A stretch of 64,000 nucleotides of DNA, from the NCBI GenBank assembly GCA_027422505.1, contig JAPQWV010000499.1, positions 62,001 to 126,000 of the forward strand. Reading direction: 5' to 3'. Below, one piece after another: positions 34,148 through 49,800 of this stretch. Below the pieces are notes generated by a model that saw only the letters and a program-made list of their open reading frames with translations, was not told where the DNA came from and searched no databases. Both the position numbers and the translations under genes were made by a program. How positions within the stretch are numbered: the first letter of the stretch is position 1; each line of letters begins with the position of its first letter. Origin of the DNA: Craterostigma plantagineum. Taxonomy: Eukaryota > Streptophyta > Magnoliopsida > Lamiales > Linderniaceae.

Positions 34148-35710
34148 GTCATTGATGTCACGCTATGGTCTGTTTGTATTTTCTGCTCCAAATAAGGTAT
34201 TTTCCTCCCTAAATTAGGTATTTGAGGACTCGATTTAGGTATTTTATACCAAAATTTAAGTACTTCTCTTGCCTTGAAAGTGAGTTGCGAGAAGTATTTT
34301 GCATGTTGGTGATGAACAATGAAACTAATATGTGTGATGTTTGATGAGAAGCTACCAGTTTAGACATAGATGACACGCACCGATCTGTTAGTATTTTCGG
34401 CTCCAAATAAGGTATTTTCTCCCGAAATGAGGTATTTGAAGACACGATTTAGGTACTTTATCCCAAAATTTATGTACTTCTCTTGGATTGAAAGTGAGTT
34501 GCGGGAAAGAAGTATTTTGCATGTTGGTGATGAGCAATGAAACTAATATGTGTGATGTTTTATGAAAAACTACCAATTTAGTCAAAGATGTCACGCTACG
34601 ATCTGTTTGTATTTTCTGCTCCAAATAAGGTATTTTCTTCCGTAAGTTAGGTATTTGGGGACTCGATTATGGTATTTTATCCCAAAATTGAAGTACTTCT
34701 CCTGGCTTGAAAGTGAGTTGCGAGAAAGAAGTATTTTGCATGTTGGTGATGAACAATGAAACTAATATGTGTGATGTTTGTTGAAAAGCTATCAATTTAG
34801 TCATAGATGTCACACTATGATCTGTTTGTATTTTCTGCTCCAAATAAGGTATTTTCTTCCGTAAGTTAGGTATTTGGGGACTCGATTATGGTATTTTATC
34901 CCAAAATTGAAGTACTTCTCCTGGCTTGAAAGTGAGTTGCGAGAAAGAAGTATTTTGCATGTTGGTGATGAACAATGAAACTAATATGTGTGATGTTTGT
35001 TGAAAAGCTATCAATTTAGTCATAGATGTCACACTATGATCTGTTTGTATTTTCTGCTCCAAATAAGGTATTTTCTTCCGTAAGTTAGGTATTTGGGGAC
35101 TCGATTTAGGCATTTTATCCCAAAATTTAAGTACTTCTCTTGGTTGAAAGTGAGTTGCGAGAAAGAAGTATTTTGCATGTTGGTGATGAACAATGAAACT
35201 AATATGTGTTATGTTTGTTGAAAACCTACCAATTTAGTCATTGATGTCACGCTATGGTCTGTTTGTATTTTCTGCTCCAAATAAGGTATTTTCCTCCCTA
35301 AATTAGGTATTTGAGGACTCGATTTAGGTATTTTATACCAAAATTTAAGTACTTCTCTTGCCTTGAAAGTGAGTTGCGAGAAGTATTTTGCATGTTGGTG
35401 ATGAACAATGAAACTAATGTGTGTGATGTTTGATGAGAAGCTACCAGTTTAGACATAGATGACACGCACCGATCTGTTAGTATTTTCGGCTCCAAATAAG
35501 GTATTTTCTCCCGAAATGAGGTATTTGAAGACACGATTTAGGTACTTTATCCCAAAATTTATGTACTTCTCTTGGATTGAAAGTGAGTTGCGTGAAAGAA
35601 GTATTTTGCATGTTGGTGATGAGCAATGAAACTAATATGTGTGATGTTTGATGAAAAGCTACCAATTTAGTCATAGATGTCACGCTACGATCTGTTTGTA
35701 TTTTCTGCTC

Positions 35711-38700
35711 CTAACAAGGTATTGCCCTCCCTAAATTAGGTATTTGAAGATTCGATCTAGATATTTTATCCCAAAATTTAAGCACTTCTTCTGAATTGAA
35801 ATAGAGTTGCGAGAAAGAAGTATTTTGCATGTTGGTGATGAAAAATGAAACTAATATGTGTGATGTTTGATGAAAAACTACCAATTTAGTCATAGATGTC
35901 ATGCTACGATCTGTTTGTATTTTCTGCTCCAAATAAGTTATTTTCATCCGTAAATTAGGTGATTGAGGACTCGATTTAGGTATTTAATACCAAAATTTAA
36001 GTACTTCTCTTGAAAGTGAGTTGTGAGAAAGAAGTATTTTGCATGTTGGTGATGAACAATGAAACTAATATGCGTGATGTTTGTTGAAAAGCTACCAATT
36101 TAGTCATAGATGTCACGCTACGATCTGTTTGTATTTTCTGCTCCAAATAAGGTATTTTCCTCCCTAAATTAGCTATTTGTGGACTCGATTTAGGTATTTT
36201 GTACCAAAAGCTTAGTACTTCGCTTGGATTGAAAGTGAGTTGCCAGAAAGAAGTATTTTGCATGTTGGTGATGAACAATGAAACTAATATTTGTGATGTT
36301 TGATCAAAAACTACCAATTTAGTCGTAGATGTCACGCTACGATCTGTTTGTATTTTCTGCTCCAATTAGGTGATTGAGGACTCTATTTAGGTATTTAATA
36401 CCAAAATTTAAGTACTTCTTTTATATTGAAAGTGAGTTGCGATAAAGAAGTATTTTGCTTGTTGGTGATGAACAATGAAACTAATATGTGTGATGTTTGA
36501 TGAAAAGCTACCAATTTAGGATAGATGTCACGCCACGATCTGTTTGTATTTTCTGCTCCAAATAAGGTATTTTCTTCCGTAAGTTAGCTATTCGGGGACT
36601 CGATTTAGGTATTTTATACCAAAATATAAGTACTTCTCTTGGGTTGAAAGTGAGTTGCGAGAAAGAAGTATTTTGCATGTTGGTGATGAACAATGAAACT
36701 AATATGTGTTATGTTTGTTGAAAAGCTACCTATTTAGTCATTGATGCCAGGCTACGGTTTGTATTTTCTGCTCTAAATAAGGTATTTTACTCCCTAAATT
36801 AGGTATTTGAGGACTCGATTTAGGTATTTTATACCAAAATTTAAGTACTTCTCTTGGCTTGAAAGTGAGTTGCGAGAAAGAAGTATTTTGCATGTTGGTA
36901 ATTGAAACTAATATGTGTGATGTTTGAAAAACTACCAATTTAGTCATAGATGTCACGCTACGATCTGTTTGTATTTTGTGCTCGAAATAAGGGATTTTCC
37001 TCCCTAAATTAGGTATTTGAGGACTCGATTTAGGTATTTTATGCCAAAATTTAAGTACTTTTCTTGGATTGAAAGTGATTTGCGAGAAAGAAGTATTTTG
37101 CTTGTTGGTAATGAACAATGAAACCAATATGTGTGATGTTTGATGGAAAGCTACCAATTTAGTCACAGATGTCACGCTACGATCTGTTTGTATTTGCTGC
37201 TCCAAATAAGGTATTTTCTTCCGTAAGTTAGGTATGTGGGGATTCGATTTAGGTATTTTATCCCACCAGTACTTCTCTTGGGTTGGAAGTGAGTTGCGAG
37301 AAAGAAGTATTTTGAATGTTGGTGATGAACAATGAAACTAATATGTGTGATGTTTGTTGAAAAGCAACCAACTTAGTCATAGATGTCACGCTACGATCTG
37401 TTTGTATTTTCTGCTCCAAATAAGGTATTTTCTTCCGTAAGTTAGGTATTTGGGGACTCGATTTAGGCATTTTATCCCAAAATTTAAGTACTTCTGTTGG
37501 GTTGAAAGTGAGTTGCGAGAAAGAAGTATTTTGCATGTTGGTGATGAACAATGAAACTAATATGTGTGATGTTTGGTGAGAAGCTACCAGTTTAGTCATA
37601 GATGACACGCTACGATCTGTTAGTATTTTCGGCTCCCAATAAGGTATTTTTCTCCCTAAATGAGGTATTTGAAGACACGGTTTAGGTACTTTATCCCAAA
37701 ATTTATGTACGTCTCTTGGATTGAAAGTGAGTTGCGGGAAAGAAGTATTTTGCATGTTGGTGATGAGCAATGAAACTAATATGTGTGATGTTTGATGAAA
37801 AGCTACCAATTTAGTCATAGATGTCACGCTACGATCTGTTTGTATTTTCTGCTCTTAACAAGATATTGCCCCCCCTAAATTAGGTATTTGAAGATTCGAT
37901 TTAGATATTTTATCCCAAAATTTAAGTACTTCTCTTGAATTGAAATAGAGTTGCGAGAAAGAAGTATTTTGCATGTTGGTGATGAAAAATGAAACTAATA
38001 TGTGTGATGTTTGATGAAAAACTACCAATTTAGTCATAGATGTCACGCTACGATCTGTTTGTATTTTTTGCTCCAAATAAGTTATTTTCATCCGTAAATT
38101 ATGTGATTGAGGACTCGATTTAGGTATTTAATACCAAAATTTATGTACTTCTCTTGAAAGTGAGTTGCGAGAAAGAAGTATTTTGCGTGTTGGTGATGAA
38201 CAATGAAACTAATATGCGTGATGTTTGTTGAAAAGCTACCAATTTAGTCATAGATGTCACGCTACGATCTGTTTGTATTTTCTGCTCCAAATAAGGTATT
38301 TTCCTCCCTAAATTAGCTATTTGTGGACTCGATTTAGGTATTTTGTACCAAAAGCTTAGTACTTCGCTTGGATTGAAAGTGAGTTGCCAGAAAGAAGTAT
38401 TTTGCATGTTGGTGATGAACAATGAAACTAATATTTGTGATGTTTGATCAAAAACTACCAATTTAGTCGTAGATGTCACGCTACGATCTGTTTGTATTTT
38501 CTGCTCCAATTAGGTGATTGAGGACTCTATTTAGGTATTTAATACCAAAATTTAAGTACTTCTTTTATATTGAAAGTGAGTTGCGATAAAGAAGTATTTT
38601 GCATGTTGGTGATGAACAATGAAACTAATATGTGTGATGTTTGATGAAAAGCTACCAATTTAGGATAGATGTCACGCCACGATCTGTTTGTATTTTCTGC

Positions 38701-40670
38701 TCCAAATAAGGTATTTTCTTCCGTAAGTTAGCTATTCGGGGACTCGATTTAGGTATTTTATACCAAAATATAAGTACTTCTCTTGGGTTGAAAGTGAGTT
38801 GCGAGAAAGAAGTATTTTGCATGTTGGTGATGAGCAATGAAACTAATATGTGTTATGTTTGTTGAAAAGCTACCTATTTAGTCATTGATGCCAGGCTACG
38901 GTTTGTATTTTCTGCTCCAAATAAGGTATTTTAATCCCTAAATTAGGTATTTGAGGACTCGATTTAGGTATTTTATACCAAAATTTAAGTACTTCTCTTG
39001 CCTTGAAAGTGAGTTGCGAGAAAGAAGTATTTTGCATGTTGGTGATGAACAGTGAAACTAATATGTGTGATGTTTGATGAAAAACTACCAATTTAGTCAT
39101 AGATGTCACGCTACGATCTGTTTGTATTTTCTGCTCGAAATAAGGGATTTTCCTCCCTAAATTAGGTATTTGAGGACTCGATTTAGGTATTTTATGCCAA
39201 AATTTAAGTACTTCTCTTGGATTGAAAGTGATTTGCGAGAAAGAAGTATTTTGCTTGTTGGTAATGAACAATGAAACCAATATGTGTGATGTTTGATGGA
39301 AAGCTACCAATTTAGTCATAGATTTCACGCTACGATCTGTTTGTATTTGCTGCTCCAAATAAAGTATTTTCTTCCGTAAGTTAGGTATGTGGGGATTCGA
39401 TTTAGGTATTTTATCCCACCAGTACTTCTCTTGGGTTGGAAGTGAGTTGCGAGAATATTTTGAATGTTGGTGATGAACAATGAAACTAATATGTGTGATG
39501 TTTGTTGAAAAGCTACAAACTTAGTCATAGATGTCACGCTACGATCTGTTTGTATTTTCTGCTCCAAATAAGGTATTTTCTTCCGTAAGTTAGGTATTTG
39601 GGGACTCGATTATGGTATTTTATCCCAAAATTGAAGTACTTCTCCCTTGAAAGTGAGTTGCGAGAAAGAAGTATTTTGCATGTTGGTGATGAACAATGAA
39701 ACTAATATGTGTGATGTTTGTTGAAAAGCTATCAATTTAGTCATAGATGTCACACTATGATCTGTTTGTATTTTCTGCTCCAAATAAGGTATTTTCTTCC
39801 GTAAGTTAGGTGTTTGGGGACTCGATTTAGGCATTTTATCCCAAAATATAAGTACTTCTCTTGGGTTGAAAGTGAGTTGCGAGGAAGAAGTATTTTGCAT
39901 GTTGGTGATGAACAATGAAACTAATATGAGTTATGTTTGTTGAAAACCTACCAATTTAGTCATTGATGTCACGCTATGGTCTGTTTGTATTTTCTGCTCC
40001 AAATAAGGTATTTTCCTCCCTAAATTAGGTATTTGAGGACTCGATTTAGGTATTTTATACCAAAATTTAAGTACTTCTCTTGCCTTGAAAGTGAGTTGCG
40101 AGAAGTATTTTGCATGTTGGTGATGAACAATGAAACTAATGTGTGTGATGTTTGATGAGAAGCTACCAGTTTAGACATAGATGACACGCACCGATCTGTT
40201 AGTATTTTCGGCTCCAAATAAGGTATTTTTCTCCCGAAATGAGGTATTTGAAGACACGATTTAGGTACTTTTTCCCAAAATTTATGTACTTCTTTTGGAT
40301 TGAAAGTGAGTTGCGTGAAAGAAGTATTTTGCATGTTGGTGATGAGCAATGAAACTAATATGTGTGATGTTTGATGAAAAGCTACCAATTTAGTCATAGA
40401 TGTCACGCTACGATCTGTTTGTATTTTCTGCTCCTAACAAGGTATTGCCCTCCCTAAATTAGGTATTTGAAGATTCGATCTAGATATTTTATCCCAAAAT
40501 TTAAGTACTTCTTCTGAATTGAAATAGAGTTGCGAGAAAGAAGTATTTTGCATGTTGGTGATGAAAAATGAAACTAATATGTGTGATGTTTGATGAAAAA
40601 CTACCAATTTAGTCATAGATGTCATGCTACGATCTGTTTGTATTTTCTGTTCCAAATAAGTTATTTTCAT
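35711..40670. repeat. Higher-order repeat block, period about 2.1-2.6 kb
   Basis: The distinctive monomer with TCCTAACAAGGTATTGCCCTCC-type sequence recurs near 35711, 37855 and 40434. The intervals are 2,144 and 2,579 bp, and monomers between them keep the same order. The longer second interval suggests gain of about two monomers. Confidence 0.75.
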
Positions 40671-41660
40671 CCGTAAATTAGGTGATTGAGGACTCGATTT
40701 AGGTATTTAATACCAAAATTTAAGTACTTCTCTTGAAAGTGAGTTGCGAGAAAGAAGTATTTTGCGTGTTGGTGATGAACAATGAAACTAATATGCGTGA
40801 TGTTTGTTGAAAAGCTACCAATTTAGTCATAGATGTCACGCTACGATCCGTTTGTATTTTTTGCTCCAAATAAGGTATTTTCCTCCCTAAATTAGCTATT
40901 TGTGGACTCGATTTAGGTATTTTGTACCAAAAGCTTAGTACTTCGCTTGGATGAAAGTGAGTTGCCAGAAAGAAGTATTTTGCATGTTGGTGATGAACAA
41001 TGAAACTAATATTTGTGATGTTTGATCAAAAACTACCAATTTAGTTGTAGATGACACGCTACGATCTGTTTGTATTTTCTGCTCCAATTAGGTGATTGAG
41101 GACTCTATTTAGGTATTTAATACCAAAATTTAAGTACTTCTTTTATTGAAAGTGAGTTGCGATAAAGAAGTATTTTGCATGTTGGTGATGAACAATGAAA
41201 CTAATATGTGTGATGTTTGATGAAAAGCTACCAATTTAGGATAGATGTCACGCCACGATCTGTTTGTATTTTCTGCTCCAAATAAGGTATTTTCTTCCGT
41301 AAGTTAGCTATTCGGGGACTCGATTTAGGTATTTTATACCAAAATATAAGTACTTCTCTTGGGTTGAAAGTGAGTTGCGAGAAAGAAGTATTTTGCATGT
41401 TGGTGATGAACAATGAAACTAATATGTGTTATGTTGGTTGAAAAGCTACCTATTTAGTCATTGATGCCAGGCTACGGTTTGTATTTTCTGCTCCAAATAA
41501 GGTATTTTACTCCCTAAATTAGGTATTTGAGGACTCGATTTAGGTATTTTATACCAAAATTTAAGTACTTCTCTTGCCTTGAAAGTGAGTTGCGAGAAAG
41601 AAGTATTTTGCATGTTGGTAATTGAAACTAATATGTGTGATGTTTGATGAAAAGCTACCA

Positions 41661-44600
41661 ATTAAATCATAGATGTCAAGCTACGATCTGTTTGTAATTT
41701 CTGCTCCAAATAAGGTATTTTCGTCCGTAAGTTAGGTATTTGGGGACTCGATTTAGGTATTTTATCCCAAAATTTAAGTACTTCTCTTGGGTTGAAAGTG
41801 AGTTGCGAGAAAGAAGTATTTTGCATGATGGTGATGAACAATGAAACTAATATGTGTTATGTTTGTTGAAAAGCTATCTATTTAGTCATTGATGTCAGGC
41901 TACGGTCTGTTTGTATTTTCTGCTCCGAATAAAGTATTTTCCTCCCTTAATTAGGTATTTGAGAACTCGATTTAGGTATTTCATGCCAAAATTTAAGTAC
42001 TTCTCTTGGATTGAAAGTGAGTTGCGAGAAAGAAATATTTTGCTTGTTGGTGATGAACAATGAAACTAATATGTGTGATGTTTGATGGAAAGCTACCAAT
42101 TTAGGAATAGATATCACGCTACGATCTGTTTGTATTTTCTGCTCCAAATAAGGTATTTTCTTTCCGTAAGTTAGCTATTTGGGGATTCGAATTATGTTTT
42201 TTATCCCCGTATTTAAGTAATTCTCTTGGATTGAAAGTGAGTTGCGAGAACGAAGTATTTCATGTTGGTGATGAACAATGAAACTAATATGTGTGATGTT
42301 TGATAAAAAGCTACCAACGGTCTGTTTGCATTTTCTGCTCCAAATAAGGTATTTTCCTCCCTAAATTAGGTATTCCAGGACTCGAGTTAGGTATTTTATA
42401 CCAAATATTAAGTACTTCTCTTGCCTTGAAAGTGAGTTGCGAGAAAGAAGTATTTTGCATGTCGGTGATGAACAATGAAACTAATATGTGTGATGTTTTA
42501 TGAAAAACTACCAATTTAGTCATAGATGTCACGCTACGATCTGTTTGTATTTTCTGCTCCAAATAAGGTATTTTCTTCCGTAAGTTAGGTATTTGCGGAC
42601 TCGATTTAAGTATTTTATCCCAAAATTTAAGTACTTCTCTTGCCTTGAAAGTGAGTTGCGAGAAGTATTTTGCATGTTGGTGATGAACAATGAAACTAAT
42701 ATGTGTGATGTTTGGTGAGAAGCTACCAGTTTAGTCATAGATGACACGCTACGATCAGTTAGTATTTTCGGCTCCCAATAAGGTAATTTTCTCCCTAAAT
42801 GAGGTATTTGATGACACGGTTAAGCTACTTTATCCCAAAATTTATGTACTTCTCTTGGATTGAATGTGAGTTGCGAGAAAGAAGTATTTTGCATGTTGGT
42901 GATGAGCAATGAAACTAATATTTGTGATGCTTGATGAAAAGCTACCAATTTAGTCATAGATGTCACGCTACGATCTGTTTGTATTTTCTGCTCCTAACAA
43001 GGTATTGCCCTCCCTAAATTAGGTATTTGAAGATTCGATTTAGATATTTTATCCCAAAATTTAAGTACTTCCCTTGAATTGAAATAGAGTTGCGAGAAAG
43101 AAGTATTTTGCATGTTGGTGATGAAAAATGAAACTAATATGTGTGATGTTTGGTGAAAAACTACCAATTTAGTCATAGATGTCACGCTACGATCTGTTTG
43201 TATTTTCTGCTCCAAATAAGTTATTTTCATCCGTAAATTAGGTGATTGAGGACTCGATTTAGGTATTTAATACCAAAATTTAACTACTTCTCTTGAAAGT
43301 GAGTTGCGAGAAAGAAGTATTTTGCATGTTGGTGATGAACAATGAAACTAATATGTGTGATGTTTGATGAAAAGCTACCAATTAAATCATAGATGTCACG
43401 CTACGATCTGTTTGTATTTTCTGCTCCAAATAAGGTATTTTCGTCCGTAAGTTAGGTATTTGCGGACTCGATTTAGGTATTTTATCCCAAAATTTAAGTA
43501 CTTCTCTTGGGTTGAAAGTGAGTTGCGAGAAAGAAGTATTTTGCATGATGGTGATGAACAATGAAACTAATATGTGTTATGTTTGTTGAAAAGCTATCTA
43601 TTTAGTCATTGATGTCAGGCTACGGTCCGTTTGTATTTTCTGCTCCAAATAAGGTATTTTCCTCCCTAAATTAGGTATTTGAGAACTCGATTTAGGTATT
43701 TCATGCCAAAATTTAAGTACTTCACTTGAATTGAAAGTGAGTTGCGAGAAAGAAGTATTTTGCTTGTTGGTGATGAACAATGAAACTAATATGTGTGATG
43801 TTTGATGGAAAGCTACCAATTTAGTAATAGATATCACGCTACGATCTGTTTGTATTTTCTGCTCCAAATAAGGTATTTTCTTCCGTAAGTTAGCTATTTG
43901 GGGATTCGAATTAGGTTTTTTATCCCAGTATTTAAGTACTTCTCTTGGATTGAAAGTGAGTTGCGAGAAAGAAGTATTTTCATGTTGGTGATGAACAATG
44001 AAACTAATATGTGTGATGTTTGATGAAAAGCTACCAACGGTCTGTTTGCATTTTCTGCTCCAAATAAGGTATTTTCCTTCCTAAATTAGGTATTCCAGGA
44101 CTCGATTTAGGTATTTTATACCAAAATTTAAGTACTTCTCTCGCCTTGAAAGTGAGTTGCGAGAAAGAACTATTTTGCATGTTGGTGATAAATAATGAAA
44201 CTAATATGTGTGATGTTTTATGAAAAACTACCAATTTAGTCATAGATGTCACGCTACGATCTGTTTGTATTTTCTGCTCCAAATAAGGTATTTTCTTCCG
44301 TAAGTTAGGTATTTGCGGACTCGATTTAAGTATTTTATCCCAAAATTTAAGTACTTCTCTTGCCTTGAAAGTGAGTTGCGAGAAGTATTTTGCATGTTGG
44401 TGATGAACAATGAAACTAATATGTGTGATGTTTGGTGAGAAGCTACCAGTTTAGTCATAGATGACACGCTACGATCTGTTAGTATTTTCGGCTCCCAACA
44501 AGGTATTTTTCTCCCTAAATGAGGTATTTGAAGACACGGTTAAGGTACTTTATCCCAAAATTTATGTACTTCTCTTGGATTTAATGTGAGTTGCGAGAAA

Positions 44601-46819
44601 GAAGTATTTTGCATGTTGGTGATGAGCAATGAAACTAATATTTGTGATGTTTGATGAAAAGCTACCAATTTAGTCATAGATGTCACGCTACGATCTGTTT
44701 GTATTTTCTGCTCCTAACAAGGTATTGCCCTCCCTAAATTAGGTATTTCAAGATTCGATTTAGATATTTTATCCCAAAATTTAAGTACTTCCCTTGAATT
44801 GAAATAGAGTTGCGAGAAAGAAGTATTTTGCATGTTGGTGATGAAAAATGAAACTAATATGTGTGATGTTTGGTGAAAAACTACCAATTTAGTCATAGAT
44901 GTCACGCTACAATCTGTTTGTATTTTCTGCTCCAAATAAGTTATTTTCATCCGTAAATTAGGTGATTGAGGACTCGATTTAGGTATTTAATACCAAAATT
45001 TAACTACTTCTCTTGAAAGTGAGTTGCGAGAAAGAAGTATTTTGCATGTTGGTGATGAACAATGAAACTAATATGTGTGATGTTTGATGAAAAGCTACCA
45101 ATTAAATCATAGATGTCACGCTACGATCTGTTTGTATTTTCTGCTCCAAATAAGGTATTTTCGTCCGTAAGTTAGGTATTTGCGGACTCGATTTAGGTAT
45201 TTTATCCCAAAATTTAAGTACTTCTCTTGGGTTGAAAGTGAGTTGCGAGAAAGAAGTATTTTGCATGATGGTGATGAACAATGAAACTAATATGTGTTAT
45301 GTTTGTTGAAAAGCTATCTATTTCGTCATTGATGTCAGGCTACGGTCTGTTTGTATTTTCTGCTCCAAATAAGGTATTTTCCTCCCTAAATTAGGTATTT
45401 GAGAACTCGATTTAGGTATTTCATGCCAAAATTTAAGTACTTCTCTTGGATTGAAAGTGAGTTGCGAGAAAGAAATATTTCGCTTGTTGGTGATGAACAA
45501 TGAAACTAATATGTGTGATGTTTGATGGAAAGCTACCAATTTAGTAATAGATATCACGCTACGATCTGTTTGTATTTCCTGCTCCAAATAAGGTATTTTC
45601 TTCCGTAAGTTAGCTATTTGGGGATTCGAATTAGGTTTTTTATCCCCGTATTTAAGTACTTCTCTTGGATTGAAAGTGAGTTGCGAGAAAGAAGTATTTT
45701 CATGTTGGTGATGAACAATGAAACTAATATGTGTGATGTTTGATGAAAAGATACCAACGGTCTGTTTGCATTTTCTGCTCCAAATAAGGTATTTTCCTCC
45801 CTAAATTAGGTATTCCAGGACTCGAGTTAGGTATTTTATACCAAATATTAAGTACGTCTCTTGCCTTGAAAGTGAGTTGCGAGAAAGAAGTATTTTGCAT
45901 GTCGGTGATGAACAATGACACTAATATGTGTGATGTTTTATGAAAAACTACCAATTTAGTCATAGATGTCACGCTACGATCTGTTTGTATTTTCTGCTCC
46001 AAATAAGTTATTTTCTTCCGTAAGTTAGGTATTTGCGGACTCGATTTAAGTATTTTATCCCAAAATTTAAGTACTTCTCTTGCCTTGAAAGTGAGTTGCG
46101 AGAAGTATTTTGCATGTTGGTGATGAACAATAAAACTAATATGTGTGATGTTTGGTGAGAAGCTACCAGTTTAGTCATAGATGACACGCTGATCTGTTGG
46201 TATTTTCGGCTCCCAATAAGGTATTTTTCTCCCTAAGTGAGGTATTTGAAGACACGGTTAAGGTACTTTATCCCAAAATTTATGTACTTCTCTTGGATTG
46301 AATGTGAGTTGCGAGAAAGAAGTATTTTGCATGTTGGTGATGAGCAATGAAACTAATATGTGTGATGTTTGATGAAAAGCTACCAATTTAGTCATAGATG
46401 TCACGCTACGATCTGTTTGTATTTTCTGCTCCTAACAAGGTATTGCCCTCCCTAAATTAGGTATTTGAAGATTCGATTTAGATATTTTATCCCAAATTTT
46501 AAGTACTTCCCTTGAATTGAAATAGAGTTGCGAGAAAGAAGTATTTTGCATGTTGGTGATGAAAAATGAAACTAATATGTGTGATGTTTGATGAAAAACT
46601 ACCAATTTAGTCATAGATGTCACGCTACGATCTGTTTGTATTTTCTGCTCCAAATAAGTTATTTTCATCCGTAAATTAGGTGATTGAGGACTCGATTTAG
46701 GTATTTAATACCAAAATTTAAGTACTTCTCTTGAAAGTGAGTTGCGAGAAAGAAGTATTTTGCATGTTGGTGATGAACAATGAAACTAATATGTGTGATG
46801 TTTGATGAAAAGCTACCAA
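41661..46819. repeat. Higher-order repeat block, three units of about 1,720 bp
   Basis: Intervals between the same variant monomers are 1,720, 1,720 and 1,718 bp. Shared private changes (ACCAACGGTCTGTTTGCATTTTC near 42313, 44033 and 45753; CATGATGGTGATG near 41825, 43545 and 45265) show that whole 8-monomer blocks were copied recently. Confidence 0.88.
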
Positions 46820-49800
46820 TTAAATCATAGATGTCACACTACGATCTGTTTGTATTTTCTGCTCCAAATAAGGTATTTTCGTCCGTAAGTTAGGTATTTG
46901 GGGACTCGATTTAGGTATTTTATCCCAAAATTTAAGTACTTCTCTTGGGTTGAAAGTGAGTTGCGAGAAAGAAGTATTTTGCATGTTGGTGATGAACAAT
47001 GAAACTAATATGTGTTATGTTTGTTGAAAAGCTATCTATTTAGTCATTGATGTCAGGCTACGGTCTGTTTGTATTTTCTGATACAAATAAGGTATTTTCC
47101 TCCCTAAATTAGGTATTTGAGAACTCGATTTAGGTATTTCATGCCAAAATTTAAGTACTTATCTTGGATTGAAAGTGAGTTGCGAGAAAGAAGTTTTTTG
47201 CATGTTGGTGATGAGCAATGAAACTAATATGTGTGATGTTTGATGAAAAGCTACCAATTTAGTCATAGATGTCACGCTACGATCTGTTTGTATTTTCTGC
47301 TCCTAACAAGGTATTTCCCTCCCTAAATTAGGTATTTGAAGACTCGATTTAGATATTTTATCCCAAAATTTAAGTACTTCTCTTGAATTGAAATAGAGTT
47401 GCGAGAAAGAAGTATTTTGCATGTTGGTGATGAAAAATGAAACTAATATGTGTGATGTTTGATGAAAAACTATCAATTTAGTCATAGATGTCACGCTACG
47501 ATCTGTTTGTATTTTCTGCTCCAAATGAGGTATTTTCCTCCCTAAATTAGGTATTTGAGGACTCGATTTAGGTATTTTATGCCAAAATTTAAGTACTTCT
47601 CTTGGATTGAAAGTGAGTTGCGAGAAAGAAGTATTTTGCATGTTGGTGATGAACAATGAAACTAATATGTGTGATGTTTGTTGAAAAGCTATCAATTTAG
47701 TCATAGATGTCACGCTATGATCTGTTTGTATTTTCGGCTCCAAATAAGGTATTTTCTTCCGTAAGTTAGGTATTTGTGGACTCGATTTAGGTATTTTATC
47801 CCAAAATTTAAGTACTTCTCTTGGGTTGAAAGTGAGTTGCGAGAAAGAAGTATTTTGCATGTTTGTGATGAACAATGAACTAATATGTGTTATGTTTGTT
47901 GAGAACCTACCAATTTAGTCATTGATGTCACGCTATGATCTGTTTGTATTTTCTGCTCCAAATAAGGTATTTTCCTCCCTAAATTAGGTATTTGAGGACT
48001 CGATTTAGGTATTTTATACTAAGTACTTCTCTTGCCTTGAAAGTGAGTTGCGAGAAGTTTTTGCATGTTGGTGATGAACAATGAAACTAATATGTGTAAT
48101 GTTTGATGAGAAGCTACCAGTGTAGTCATAGATGACACGCTACGATCTGTTAGTATTTTCGGCTCCAAATAAGGTATTTTTCTCCCGAAATGAGGTATTT
48201 GAAGACACGATTTAGGTACTTTATCCCAAAATTTATGTACTTCTCTTGGATTGAAAGTGAGTTGCGAGAAAAAAGTATTTTGCATGTTGGTGATGAGCAA
48301 TGAAACTAATATGTGTGATGTTTGATGAAAAGCTACCAATTTAGTCATAGATGTCACGCTACGATCTGTTTGTATTTTCTGCTCCAAATGAGGTATTTTC
48401 CTCCCTAAATTAGGTATTTGAGGACTCGATTTAGGTATTTTAGGCCAAAATTTAAGTATTTCTCTTGGATTGAAAGTGAGTTGCGAGAAAGAAGTATTTT
48501 GCATGTTGGTGATGAACAATGAAACTAATATGTGTGATGTTTGTTGAAAAGCTATCAATTTAGTCATAGATGTCACGCTATGATCTGTTTGTATTTTCTG
48601 CTCCAAATAAGGTATTTTCTTCCTTACGTTAGGTATTTGGGGACTCGATTTAGGTATTTTATTCCAAAATTTAAGTACTTCTCTTGGGTTGAAAGTGAGT
48701 TGCGAGAAAGAAGTATTTTGCATGTTGGTGATGAACAATGAAACTAATATGTGTTATGTTTGTTGAGAACCTACCAATTTAGTCATTGATGTCACGCTAT
48801 GATCTGTTTGTATTTTCTGCTCCAAATAAGGTATTTTCCTCCCTAAATTAGGTATTTGAGGACTCGATTTAGGTATTTTATACCAAAATTTAAGTACTTC
48901 TCTTGCCTTGAAAGTGAGTTGCGAGAAAGAAGTATTTTGCATGTTGGTGATGAACAGTGAAACTAATATGTGTGATGTTTGATGAAAACTACCAATTTAG
49001 TCATAGATGTCACGCTACGATTTGTTTGTATTTTCTGCTCGAAATAAGGGATTTTCCTCCCTAAATTAGGTATTTGAGGACTCGATTTAGGTATTTTATG
49101 CCAAAATTTAAGTACTTCTCTTGGATTGAAAGTGATTTGCGAGAAAGAAGTATTTTGCTTGTTGGTGATGAACAATGAAACCAATATGTGTGATGTTTGA
49201 TGGAAAGCTACCAATTTAGTCATAGATGTCACGCTACGATCTGTTTGTATTTTCTGCTCCAAATAAGGTATTTTCTCCCGTAAGTTAGGTATGTGGGGAT
49301 TCGATTTAGGTATGTTATCCCACCAGTACTTCTCTTGGGTTTGAAGTGAGTTGCGAGAAAGAAGTATTTTGAATGTTGGTGATAAACAATGAAACTAATA
49401 TGTGTGATGTTTGTTGAAAAGCTACCAACTTAGTCATAGATGTCACGCTACGATCTGTTTGTATTTTCTGCTTCAAATAAGGTATTTTCTTCCGTAAGCT
49501 AGGTATTTGGAGACTCGATTATGGTATTTTATCCCAAAATTTAAGTACTTCTCCTAGCTTGAAAGTGAGTTGCGAGAAAGAAGTATTTTGCATGTTGGTG
49601 ATGAAAAATGAAACTAATATGTGTGATGTTTGTTGAAAAGCTATCAATTTAGTCATAGATGTCACGCTATGATCTGTTTGTATTTTCTGCTCCAAATAAG
49701 GTATTTTCCTCCGTAAGTTAGGTATTTGGGGACTCGATTTAGGTATTTTATCCCAAAATTTAAGTACTTCTCTTGGGTTGAAAGTGAGTTGCGAGAAAGA

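Noticed and set aside
34148..34152. GTCAT here as part of the satellite only
   Set aside because: It is satellite-like, but its exact match to 31196-31200 next to TG/CA ends makes it the target duplication of the solo LTR.
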